Source: Chloroflexota bacterium (GTDB lineage Bacteria > Chloroflexota > Dehalococcoidia > Lucifugimonadales > Lucifugimonadaceae). Taken from it: a DNA stretch of 64,000 nucleotides. Under the pieces are notes generated by a model. It was not told the origin of the DNA. It saw only the letters and a list, made by a program, of their open reading frames with translations, and did not search any database. Below are positions 27,433-35,900 of this stretch, piece after piece. The first letter of the stretch is position 1. Every line of letters begins with the position of its first letter. Location: positions 20,055-84,054 of the forward strand of contig VXSB01000011.1 of the NCBI GenBank assembly GCA_009838175.1. Reading direction: 5' to 3'. Made by a program: the position numbers and the translations under genes.

Positions 27433-28565
27433 GGAGCTTCGCCGGTAATCTCGCTCAATAGATCGAAGAACCCCTGCTTCCGCGGCGTATTGATGCCCCA
27501 GTTGACGGGCACGTTCTGGTACCCGTCGCGGTAATCGCCGAACTCTGATTTACCACCCGCGGCATCACCCGGATCGAAGTAGCCCCATGATGCATACGCT
27601 GACAGCGCTGAGAGGAAATTGTTTTCGGGCTTGTCAAAGTCGAAATGATCGTCCTCAGTAAACAGGATCGGCTTCTCCGTATAGCTCGGTAACGCCCGAG
27701 TATCTGCGACCATCCCCGCGATCCGAGCCGGCTCTGTTACCCCATTGCCGTGAACCATGATGTAATCGGATACCGCGGCTACATCGTCATCAGGCACTCT
27801 TCCCCCGCCATACGAAGTCCCGACCAGCAAGCGCCTCCCGCCAACTTGTATAGCCTGCGCCCGTTCAATCAGCTCCGCAACCCGATGCGGCTGCAGAATC
27901 TCATGCTCGTATCGCCGAATATTCGCCTCGTTGTTGATCTCGATTAACACATTTCCATAACCCGATTCCAGTACCCATCGAGTCGCATCATCAACCGCAC
28001 GACAAACCGCGCGCTCATCCACTAATCGCTCATCTTGCCCAAAGTAGAAATATCCAAGTATTACAGCCATCCCCAATCGATCACAAGCCGCAATCAACCG
28101 CTCTGTCCGATCCTGAAATGCCGATTTCAACGAACCATCCGGATTGAACGCGGAGTTGTACCAAGGCTGGGAATCCGTACCCGGCAACCCTGCCCAAACC
28201 ACATCATCGTCGACCTCAATCCCCCTCTCCGCCATATTCTCACGAAACATCGGCTCCCTGTAGTACCCAGTCGGACTTCCGCCCTGCAAGTTCACCGTAA
28301 CTGCCAGCAACCCATGCGACCGATACACCGGCAACATCGCAATGAACTCGTCCGTATTCCGATCCGCGTCCCACTCGCCATTATCCGGATACGCAAACAA
28401 CTCTCGCGTCACTGGATTCTCATCGTCGAACACCGCATTCGTCATGCGGCTGTTCATCAGGAGGCCTTCAACATTCCAACCTTGGTACCTCCGTCCCTCG
28501 TAGGTCGACCGACCGTTTATCAGCCACCGTTCGCCTTCAATGCTTAAATGAGTTTTCGAAGCCAT
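27429..28565 (-). CDS. TIM-barrel glycoside hydrolase-like protein (clan GH-A type)
   Basis: A 378-aa protein with no signal peptide. Its layout fits a (beta/alpha)8 glycosidase: an Asn-Glu pair in VLIEINNEANI where the acid/base Glu of clan GH-A sits at the end of strand 4, and a second acidic residue at the end of a later strand in PILFTEDDHF where the nucleophile Glu would be. The opening LSIEGERWLINGRSTYEGRR resembles N-termini of GH5/GH2-like barrels. The substrate is unknown; assignment rests on these two motifs. The start at 28565 (MASKTHL) is preferred to 28607. Confidence 0.6.
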   Translation of the reverse strand: MASKTHLSIEGERWLINGRSTYEGRRYQGWNVEGLLMNSRMTNAVFDDENPVTRELFAYPDNGEWDADRNTDEFIAMLPVYRSHGLLAVTVNLQGGSPTGYYREPMFRENMAERGIEVDDDVVWAGLPGTDSQPWYNSAFNPDGSLKSAFQDRTERLIAACDRLGMAVILGYFYFGQDERLVDERAVCRAVDDATRWVLESGYGNVLIEINNEANIRRYEHEILQPHRVAELIERAQAIQVGGRRLLVGTSYGGGRVPDDDVAAVSDYIMVHGNGVTEPARIAGMVADTRALPSYTEKPILFTEDDHFDFDKPENNFLSALSAYASWGYFDPGDAAGGKSEFGDYRDGYQNVPVNWGINTPRKQGFFDLLSEITGEAP

Positions 28566-28692
28566 AACACCTAGCGCCTTTTTCGGCGGACTGTCGCAAC
28601 GATTCAACCCGACTTGTCATATGCGCAGACAGGTCAAGGAAAGAGGTTAACTTACACTTTTGTTAGTGCCTGCCATAACCGAAAAATCAAGA

Positions 28693-31600
28693 ATGACGCA
28701 GACAACCGAACTACCCGACACTGCCCAATCCAGCTCCTTCGACCCCGTGCTACCCGAAGCCGAAGTCGACTTCGTCGAGATCGAAACCCAATGGCTCGAG
28801 CGGTGGAACACGCCCAACGCAGACGGTCAAACCATCATTGACCGCTACCTCACCCGCAACAACGAAGCCGAGAAGAACTACTCCTTCATCGACGGACCAA
28901 TCACAGCCAACAACCCCATGGGCGTCCACCACGCGTGGGGACGAACCTACAAAGACCTATTCCTCCGATTCCGGAACATGCAGGGGTATCGCCAGCGCTT
29001 CCAGAACGGATACGACGGACAAGGACTCTGGATCGAAGTCGAGGTCGAAAAAGAAAAAGGCTTCAAATCCAAGCACGAAATCGAAACATACGGTGTCGAC
29101 AAATTCGTCACCGAGTGTAAAGCCCGCGTCGATCACTTTTCCGACATCATTACGCGTCAATCGAAACGCCTCGGCTACTTCATGCAGTGGGACGACTCGT
29201 ACCACACCAAATCTGACGAAAACAACTACACGATCTGGGCCTTCCTCAAGCGATGCCACGACAACGGTTGGCTTTACAAAGGCAAAGACGTGATGCCATG
29301 GTGCCCGCGCTGCGGTACCGGCATGTCGCAACACGAAATCGCCACCGAGGGTTATGCCGAGATCGTTCACCCCGGGTTCTTCATCCGACTACCCCTACTT
29401 GACCGCGACGGCGAAGCTCTTCTGGTCTGGACCACAACTCCGTGGACCCTGGCCGCCAACGTCGCCGCGGCGGTCAATCCTGAGAACGACTACGTCAAGG
29501 TACGCAACACCGTCGGGGATGTCTCTCTGACTCTATGGTTAAGCGCTAACCGACTGCACGTCTTGGACGGCAAACACGAAGTCCTTGAACACGCCAAGGG
29601 CACCCATCTCGTCGGATGGCGATACCGCGGTCCATTCGACGATCTCGAAGCCCAATCCGAAGCCCGCGAACAACACCGCGTCATCGAATGGGAAGACGTT
29701 GGCGACGAGGAAGGCACGGGCATCGTGCACATCGCGCCCGGCGCCGGTTCCGAAGACTTCCAACTCGGCAAAGAAAACGATCTGCCCGTCATCGCTCCGC
29801 TCGACGAGAGCGGCGTCTACGTCGACGGCTTCGGCGTCCTAAGTGGCAAATCGGTAGACGAAGTAAACCCCATCATCTTCGACCTGCTGCGCGACAGCGG
29901 CGTCTACTACAAGCTCGAAGACTACGAACACCGCTACCCGGTATGCTGGCGATGCAGCTCCGAGCTCGTGTTCCGATTGGTCGACGAGTGGTTCATCTCG
30001 ATGGATGAGTTGCGCCATACGATGATGGACGCAACGCGCACCATCAAATGGGTGCCTGCTTTCGGCGAAGCCAGGGAACTCGATTGGCTCCGCAACATGC
30101 AGGACTGGATGATCTCGAAGAAGAGGTACTACGGTCTCGCCCTTCCAATCTACGAATGTACCGATTGCCCCAACTTCGATGTCATCGGATCTCGCGATGA
30201 ACTGCGAGCCCGGGCCGTCGAAGGGTGGGACGAATACGACGGTCATTCGCCCCATCGTCCATGGATCGACGCCATCAAAATCAAATGCTCGAAGTGCGAC
30301 GACCCGATCGAGCGGATCGCAGACGTAGGTAACGCGTGGTTAGACGCCGGCATCGTCAGCTTCTCCACCCTGGCCTACAACAACGACCGCGACTATTGGC
30401 GAGACTGGTTCCCTGCCGATTGGATATCAGAATCGTTCCCGGGGCAATTCCGGAACTGGTTCTACTCCCTGATCTGTATGTCCGCCGCCCTCGAAGGCGT
30501 CGCGCCTACCAGAGCCGTCTTCTCGTATGGCTTGATGCGAGACGAAAACGGCGAAGAGATGCACAAGTCAAAGGGCAACGCGATCCCCTTCGAAGAGGCT
30601 GCTGACAAGATGGGCGCCGATGTCATGCGATGGATCTTCGCGCGCCACATTCCGCAGAACAACCTCAACTTCGGATATGGAGTTGGCGACGCGGCCCGCA
30701 GGCGATTCGTATTGCCACTGTGGAACATCTACTACTTCTTCACCACCTACGCGCGTCTTGACGGCTGGATGCCCGCACCTCATTCCGACACAACCAACCG
30801 TCATTCCGGCGAAAGCCGGAATCCAGAGGAGCGGGGCAACCGGGCCCTCGTCGAACTAGACCGCTGGGCAATCTCCGAACTCAACGCACTCGTCCGATCA
30901 GTCACCGAAGATCTCGAAAACTGGCGCATCGAGCGCGCATCCGAAGCCATCGAGACGTACGTTGAACGCCTCTCCAACTGGTACGTGCGCCGCTCCCGAC
31001 GCCGCTTCTGGAAATCAGAAGACGACAACGACAAACAGGACGCGTACAACACCCTCTACACCTGCTTGACGACACTTAGCCGCCTCATCGCGCCGATCAT
31101 GCCATTCATCTCCGAAGAGATCTACACCAACCTCGTAAGCCGGAGATGCGACTACGCGCCACAATCCGTGCACCTTGCAGATTGGCCGACGGCAGATGAG
31201 AGGGTTATCGACAATGCTTTGGCCCTTCGAACTAACTTGGCGATGCGCCTCGCGTCGCTGGGTCGCTCAGCCCGATCTGCGGCCCGGATCAAGGTTCGGC
31301 AGCCGTTGAATGCCCTAATCGTGGAACTTAACTCACCTCAGGAACGTGAAGCATTGCCGATGATCGCCGATCAGCTCAAAGAGGAGCTGAATGTCAGGGA
31401 TGTGCGCGACACTTCGGAGTCCGACAGCCTCATGGCATATCGATTGCGACCGAACTTGCCAGCGCTGGGTCCGAAGTATGGGCGGCAAGTGAACGAGATC
31501 AGAAACTTGCTTAACGAAGCCGATGCGGCCGTCGTGGCAGCCACGGTCCGCTCCAACGGGATCGTCAACCTCGGCGAATTCGAACTCAATCCCGACGAAA

Positions 31601-31962
31601 TTCTCGTCGACAACGTCGCAGCCGAAGGCTACGCCGTCGAATCCGACGGCACATACACAGTGGGAATAGCGACCGAGGTGTCTCCCGAACTCCGCGCCGA
31701 AGGCTACGTCCGGGACATCGCCCACATCGTCCAAAACATGCGCAAAAACGCCGGACTGGAAATCTCCGACCGCATCCATCTGACCATCAACGCGCCCGAG
31801 GGTAGCGACGTGGCAACCGCCATAGCCAACCACACCGACTACATCGCAAACGAGACGCTCGCCATTGGCATCAATGGCGAGATTGCAGACGAAGTTGCGC
31901 GCGACCGCCATAGCGTGGATGGGGTAGAGGTTGAGATCGCGCTCGCCAAATCCACTGTTTAA
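28693..31962 (+). CDS. ileS: Isoleucyl-tRNA synthetase
   Basis: Class I synthetase, 1089 aa. The HIGH motif is replaced by HHAW (NPMGVHHAWGRTYKD, about residue 79) and the KMSKS loop reads EMHKSKGN (about residue 622). These forms are shared by a minority branch of IleRS, so the gene is probably functional. The editing domain is present (LVWTTTPWTLAANVA and GTGIVHIAPGAGSEDF), as is a WCPRCGTGMS metal site. The anticodon-binding domain follows. A complete family B hairpin repeat is inserted in frame at 30799-30828 in the linker between catalytic core and anticodon domain. An ATG-equivalent start at 28660 is possible. Confidence 0.93.
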   Translation: MTQTTELPDTAQSSSFDPVLPEAEVDFVEIETQWLERWNTPNADGQTIIDRYLTRNNEAEKNYSFIDGPITANNPMGVHHAWGRTYKDLFLRFRNMQGYRQRFQNGYDGQGLWIEVEVEKEKGFKSKHEIETYGVDKFVTECKARVDHFSDIITRQSKRLGYFMQWDDSYHTKSDENNYTIWAFLKRCHDNGWLYKGKDVMPWCPRCGTGMSQHEIATEGYAEIVHPGFFIRLPLLDRDGEALLVWTTTPWTLAANVAAAVNPENDYVKVRNTVGDVSLTLWLSANRLHVLDGKHEVLEHAKGTHLVGWRYRGPFDDLEAQSEAREQHRVIEWEDVGDEEGTGIVHIAPGAGSEDFQLGKENDLPVIAPLDESGVYVDGFGVLSGKSVDEVNPIIFDLLRDSGVYYKLEDYEHRYPVCWRCSSELVFRLVDEWFISMDELRHTMMDATRTIKWVPAFGEARELDWLRNMQDWMISKKRYYGLALPIYECTDCPNFDVIGSRDELRARAVEGWDEYDGHSPHRPWIDAIKIKCSKCDDPIERIADVGNAWLDAGIVSFSTLAYNNDRDYWRDWFPADWISESFPGQFRNWFYSLICMSAALEGVAPTRAVFSYGLMRDENGEEMHKSKGNAIPFEEAADKMGADVMRWIFARHIPQNNLNFGYGVGDAARRRFVLPLWNIYYFFTTYARLDGWMPAPHSDTTNRHSGESRNPEERGNRALVELDRWAISELNALVRSVTEDLENWRIERASEAIETYVERLSNWYVRRSRRRFWKSEDDNDKQDAYNTLYTCLTTLSRLIAPIMPFISEEIYTNLVSRRCDYAPQSVHLADWPTADERVIDNALALRTNLAMRLASLGRSARSAARIKVRQPLNALIVELNSPQEREALPMIADQLKEELNVRDVRDTSESDSLMAYRLRPNLPALGPKYGRQVNEIRNLLNEADAAVVAATVRSNGIVNLGEFELNPDEILVDNVAAEGYAVESDGTYTVGIATEVSPELRAEGYVRDIAHIVQNMRKNAGLEISDRIHLTINAPEGSDVATAIANHTDYIANETLAIGINGEIADEVARDRHSVDGVEVEIALAKSTV
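30799..30828. repeat. Family B hairpin repeat inserted in ileS
   Basis: Same 30-base unit as at 24372, stem 30803-30810 with 30815-30822 and GAAA loop. In the ileS frame it is translated as RHSGESRNPE within a stretch at about residue 703-715. The frame is open across it, and the synthetase continues into the anticodon-binding domain, so the element has been accepted as extra linker. Confidence 0.85.
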
Positions 31963-31976
31963 CGTTCAGCGCCCAA

Positions 31977-32498
31977 CTACTCGAATTTCGGCAACACCTG
32001 ATACCAGCCGGAGCCGAAGATCAGTCCATCGCGTTTGATGACCCAAGAGTGTTTGTACTCTTGATTGCCGGTTGCTGGATTCTCATACAAGTAGTCCACC
32101 CATTTTCCCCGGGCTGTTGCTTCTGATATCAAATCGCCGTAGCGATAACCATCCGCGCCGACGAAAAGTTCACCTTTGAGGTTTACTCCCAACAAATCCG
32201 GGTTGGGGTGCGCAATGAGGTCGTCGGACTCGTCGGCTATGAAGACGTACCACTCACCATCAGTGCTTTCCGGCGTGTTGTAATAGCGGACCGCCTCGTC
32301 TCTGCCTTCGTTCTCGTATAACTCCAAAGCTTCCATGACCATTTCGACGGCGAATTCGCCACGATCCACGATGTAACTTTGGCTTTCCTGCCCCTCGTCT
32401 TCATCCGAGACAATCGTGATCAGGGCAATCGCCGATAGAACGACAGCGACGACTGACACAACCGCAGCGAACCCACTTAATACCCACAAACTGCGCAT
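31977..32498 (-). CDS. Membrane-anchored single Cache-domain protein
   Basis: A 173-aa protein with one N-terminal membrane helix (about residues 8-30) followed by an extracytoplasmic domain with the single-Cache pattern: GEWYVFIADESDDLIAHPNPDLLGVNL, then a YGDLISEATARGKWVDY region and a C-terminal KHSWVIKRDGLIFGSGWYQ block. Such domains bind small organic ligands in chemoreceptors and sensor kinases, but here there is no second helix, HAMP, kinase or methyl-accepting output. It may work as a stand-alone binding protein. It lies between ileS (convergent) and the NCS2 permease on the same strand. Confidence 0.72.
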   Translation of the reverse strand: MRSLWVLSGFAAVVSVVAVVLSAIALITIVSDEDEGQESQSYIVDRGEFAVEMVMEALELYENEGRDEAVRYYNTPESTDGEWYVFIADESDDLIAHPNPDLLGVNLKGELFVGADGYRYGDLISEATARGKWVDYLYENPATGNQEYKHSWVIKRDGLIFGSGWYQVLPKFE

Positions 32499-32675
32499 GT
32501 AATCCCTTTACAAATCCCTTCTTATGGTCTGTACGTGTTAATTCGATTTTACATTTCGAGCCTGGTCGCTATTCCAAGCAGTTTGCTCGGATATCGAAGC
32601 ATCAGCGCAAAACGTGCTCGATCCCATCGCGGATAATGGCAACCGCGAGCCCCACCCCCGCATGGTTGTTCGTCC

Positions 32676-34322
32676 CTACGCCCCCGGCGGCTCAATCCGG
32701 ACCGTGATGATGTCGGTGCCGTGGTACTGCTGATGCTGTACTGATGAGGCGTAGTTGCGCAGCAGTTGGAGAGAAAGTTCTTGTTCAACGATGTTTTCAT
32801 CGTCGAAGTCTTGAAGTTGCCTGACCCTATCTTCGATATTCTGCCCACCTTCGCCCCCGATGAACTCTAGTTCCGCAACATCGCCATCACTCGACGCGAC
32901 CACGACCAGCGTGCGTTCAACATCATCGATCTCGTCGTCATCAGCGTTCAAATCCAAGTTAAAGTCCATTGGCGCCAAGGTCAGCAACGTCTCCTCTCCC
33001 ACCGCCATCAAACGATCCCGCATTGCCTCGCCCCACCGCCTACTATTCGCAAATTTGGTGATGAAGTCATTCAATTCCGGCAGCGAATCGATGTCGAGTT
33101 TGGATCGGAAACGCATACGCCGCGGGTTAGTCAACTCAAGGTAAAGAATCATTGCGATCGCCGCGAAACCACCCGTCGTGATGCCGCTCTTCATCAACCC
33201 GTTCAATATCGGATTCAGATCCGGTACGTCGAAGAGGCGGAACTGGAAGGCGGCGCCGATCCAGAAGCACATTCCCGCAACGATGAGTTTCTGGGGGTTC
33301 GGTTCGGACTGTATTACTGTTCGGGCACCGTCGGCGAAAAGAGTCCCAGTGACCAAAACCAAGTAGCCGGTCATGACTGGCCCAGGGATTGTGCTGAGCA
33401 AACCCGAAGCTTTGGGCACGAACGCGAGGAGAATGAAGATCAATCCGATGGCGTACCCGATATGTCGGGAGGCGACGCCAGTCGTTTGCATGAATGCGGC
33501 ACCGGCTGGGTTGATCGCGGTTGGAACTGTGCCCCCAATGCCCGCAAGCATGTTGGAAACACCAGACCCGGCAATCGCTCCTTGTACACCGCGGAAATCG
33601 ATCGAACGATCTCCTCGGAAAGAAGCGTTTTGTGCCGTGACCGCCGCACCATTGGTTTGGATCGCGATGATGATGCCTAGAAACACGTACGACGGCAACA
33701 ACGTCCAAAACGCGACCCCGAATTCGAATTCGAGTCCCGGCCATTCTTGCGGCAGGCCGATCCATGGTGCCTCAACCACACGGGATACATCGTAGATTCC
33801 TAGGATTGCTGCTGCAATACATCCGCCGACGATCCCGATCGGCGGTCCCCATAACCTCAGCAATGCGGAACCGCGCAGAGCCAGAGCGGCGACGATGACC
33901 AAAGCCACAAATGCCGTGACTGTTCCACCGACCGGCTCTTCGGCCGTCGTGTCGTCCAGCAATTTGAAGACAACCGAAGCCAAAGTGATCGACAAGATCA
34001 TCATTACCGTGCCGCTGACTATCGGTGTGACGACACGTCGGAATATAAACAGCCACCTCGAAACGACGAGTTGTACGACCGCCGAAACGACAACCAGCGA
34101 AGTCAATGTCGCAGGCCCACCTTCAACTACCGCGGAGATGCAGAACGGGATCGCAAACGCGGCGGTGAACATCGGTAACACGATGCCAGCGCCAACCGGA
34201 CCCACACGGCGCGTTTGAATAAGGGTTGAAATCCCGACGACGATGAGCGACGCGAACACCATCCAGATGACGTAGCCTTCACCCAGATCTGATGCCTCTG
34301 CAACGATGACTGGCGTCACCAA
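32676..34322 (-). CDS. NCS2 (xanthine/uracil) permease fused to a C-terminal ATPase-like domain
   Basis: Residues 1 to about 400 are an NCS2 nucleobase transporter with the typical run of membrane helices (GISTLIQTRRVGPVGAG; QTNGAAVTAQNASFRG, a QNxG-like region; GIGGTVPTAINPA). The last ~140 residues (from about DIDSLPELNDF) resemble a GHKL/anti-sigma-type ATPase domain, with a GEETLLTLAP helix where the N box usually is and a late GGEGGQNIEDR stretch. Catalytic residues there are not clearly conserved. The GTG at 34322 is the first usual start in frame, yet the family N-terminus (SIGLGWQFSLIAS) is encoded upstream of it; see the finding. The gene is divergent from racemase paralogue 4. Confidence 0.78.
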   Translation of the reverse strand: MVTPVIVAEASDLGEGYVIWMVFASLIVVGISTLIQTRRVGPVGAGIVLPMFTAAFAIPFCISAVVEGGPATLTSLVVVSAVVQLVVSRWLFIFRRVVTPIVSGTVMMILSITLASVVFKLLDDTTAEEPVGGTVTAFVALVIVAALALRGSALLRLWGPPIGIVGGCIAAAILGIYDVSRVVEAPWIGLPQEWPGLEFEFGVAFWTLLPSYVFLGIIIAIQTNGAAVTAQNASFRGDRSIDFRGVQGAIAGSGVSNMLAGIGGTVPTAINPAGAAFMQTTGVASRHIGYAIGLIFILLAFVPKASGLLSTIPGPVMTGYLVLVTGTLFADGARTVIQSEPNPQKLIVAGMCFWIGAAFQFRLFDVPDLNPILNGLMKSGITTGGFAAIAMILYLELTNPRRMRFRSKLDIDSLPELNDFITKFANSRRWGEAMRDRLMAVGEETLLTLAPMDFNLDLNADDDEIDDVERTLVVVASSDGDVAELEFIGGEGGQNIEDRVRQLQDFDDENIVEQELSLQLLRNYASSVQHQQYHGTDIITVRIEPPGA

Positions 34323-34573
34323 AAGCGTTGCCGAAGCGATCAGACTGAATTGCCACCCTAGCCCGATAGACGTGCGAATCGACGGGTGGTCGTTAGCCTC
34401 GTATCGAGGGTTCTGAGCCGCTGTAGCCGTTGGGATTTTCTCCGATGATGGTTATTTCGCCGAATTAATGGGCATGGTACACGATGCAAATGGCGCTCAA
34501 AATGGGTTCACCAGCATTTAGTTGCCTTATGGATAATATGACGATTCATACGACACATCTAAAAGGAATTCCG

Positions 34574-35791
34574 ATGAAGATTACTCGCGTAACGCCGATC
34601 CTCGGACAAGGAAACATTTGCGCTAGCTGGGTCTTCGCCAAAGTCGAGACCGACGACGGATTAGTCGGATACGGAGAAGGCACCCGACATGCTGGCCCCG
34701 TAATCGCCGAAGCCATCCGCTGGCTCGAACCGCACGTCGTCGGGAAGAATCCATTCGACGTCGAAGCTTTGTACACCACGATGTTCAAAGCCACTCACTA
34801 CACGTGGGGCGCCGTCTTCAGCTGCGCGATCACCGCCATCGAGACCGCGCTGTGGGACATCATGGGGAAGGCTGTCGGAAAACCCGTCTACGAACTGCTC
34901 GGCGGCAAAGTGTGGGACCGCGTCCGTCTCTACTCCCACATCGGAGGCGGCAGCCAAATCATCGGCATGGGCGTCGACGACGGCGCGATCGCTTCCGACG
35001 ATTTCGGCGCCATAAAAGAGCGTGCGCAAGACCTCGTGGCGCGCGGTTTCACCTGCGTCAAGACGTTCCAAGCCGGCAGATACGACATCACCGACGGCAA
35101 CTCCGCCGGGCTCGCCGATTTTTGGCCCAACATGCACATGGATCGCCGAGACATCCAAGCGACCGCACGCAAGGTCGAGTTCATCCGCGAGCAGGTTGGC
35201 GACGATGTTGAAATCACATTTGACGCCCACGGACTTAACGCCGTCTCGGCGCTCCGGCTTGCCAAAGCACTCGAGCCTTTCGACCTGCTGTGGTACGAGG
35301 AACCTGTCCACCCGTTCAACCTGTCCGCGCTCAAACAGTTGCGCGCCGAAACCTCGATACCCATCGCAATGAGCGAAAGACTCCACGCATCAACTGAGTT
35401 CGCCGAAGTTATCGACACCGATGCAGTCGACGTTTTGATGGTCGATGTTCAATGGTGTGGAGGGGTGTCACAAGCCAAGAAAATCGCCGCCATCGCAGAG
35501 TCACGATATCTGCCCGTAACGTTGCACAACTGCAACAGTCCATTGGCATCGGTCATCAACGCACATATTGCTATGACACTACCCAACTTTCTGAACATGG
35601 AGTTCATGGATCCGGACGTGCCCTGGCGCGATGAGATCATCTCCGAACCATTGCAGGTATTAGACGGACACCTAATAGTCAATGACAAGCCGGGGTGGGG
35701 CGTTGATATCAACGAGGATGCGCTAGCCAGATATCCCTACGATCGCGAAGTTAGCGCATACGAAGAGCGGGATCAACGATTGCGGCGTTGA
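34574..35791 (+). CDS. Mandelate racemase family protein, paralogue 4
   Basis: Enolase-superfamily enzyme, 405 aa, starting at the ATG at 34574 with an AAAGGA sequence upstream. The ligands are D217 (ITFDAHG), E242 (WYEEPVHP) and E268 (SERLHAS); the base is H318 (TLHNCNSP); K163 (CVKTF) stands where other paralogues have K-x-D. The AMSERLHASTEF and VDVQWCGG blocks and a ~20-residue insertion (DGNSAGLADFWPNMHMD) between the first lysine and first ligand resemble galactonate/arabinonate-type dehydratases with long capping loops. The substrate is not determined. Confidence 0.85.
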   Translation: MKITRVTPILGQGNICASWVFAKVETDDGLVGYGEGTRHAGPVIAEAIRWLEPHVVGKNPFDVEALYTTMFKATHYTWGAVFSCAITAIETALWDIMGKAVGKPVYELLGGKVWDRVRLYSHIGGGSQIIGMGVDDGAIASDDFGAIKERAQDLVARGFTCVKTFQAGRYDITDGNSAGLADFWPNMHMDRRDIQATARKVEFIREQVGDDVEITFDAHGLNAVSALRLAKALEPFDLLWYEEPVHPFNLSALKQLRAETSIPIAMSERLHASTEFAEVIDTDAVDVLMVDVQWCGGVSQAKKIAAIAESRYLPVTLHNCNSPLASVINAHIAMTLPNFLNMEFMDPDVPWRDEIISEPLQVLDGHLIVNDKPGWGVDINEDALARYPYDREVSAYEERDQRLRR

Positions 35792-35900
35792 TCATCACGC
35801 CAGAGCTAGAATTCGCCAACGCGAAAACGCTCGGTTAAAGTCCGATGTTGTTATACTGCAACCAAACTGAAATGTCGCGACGAAATTCGGTAGGTAAGCG

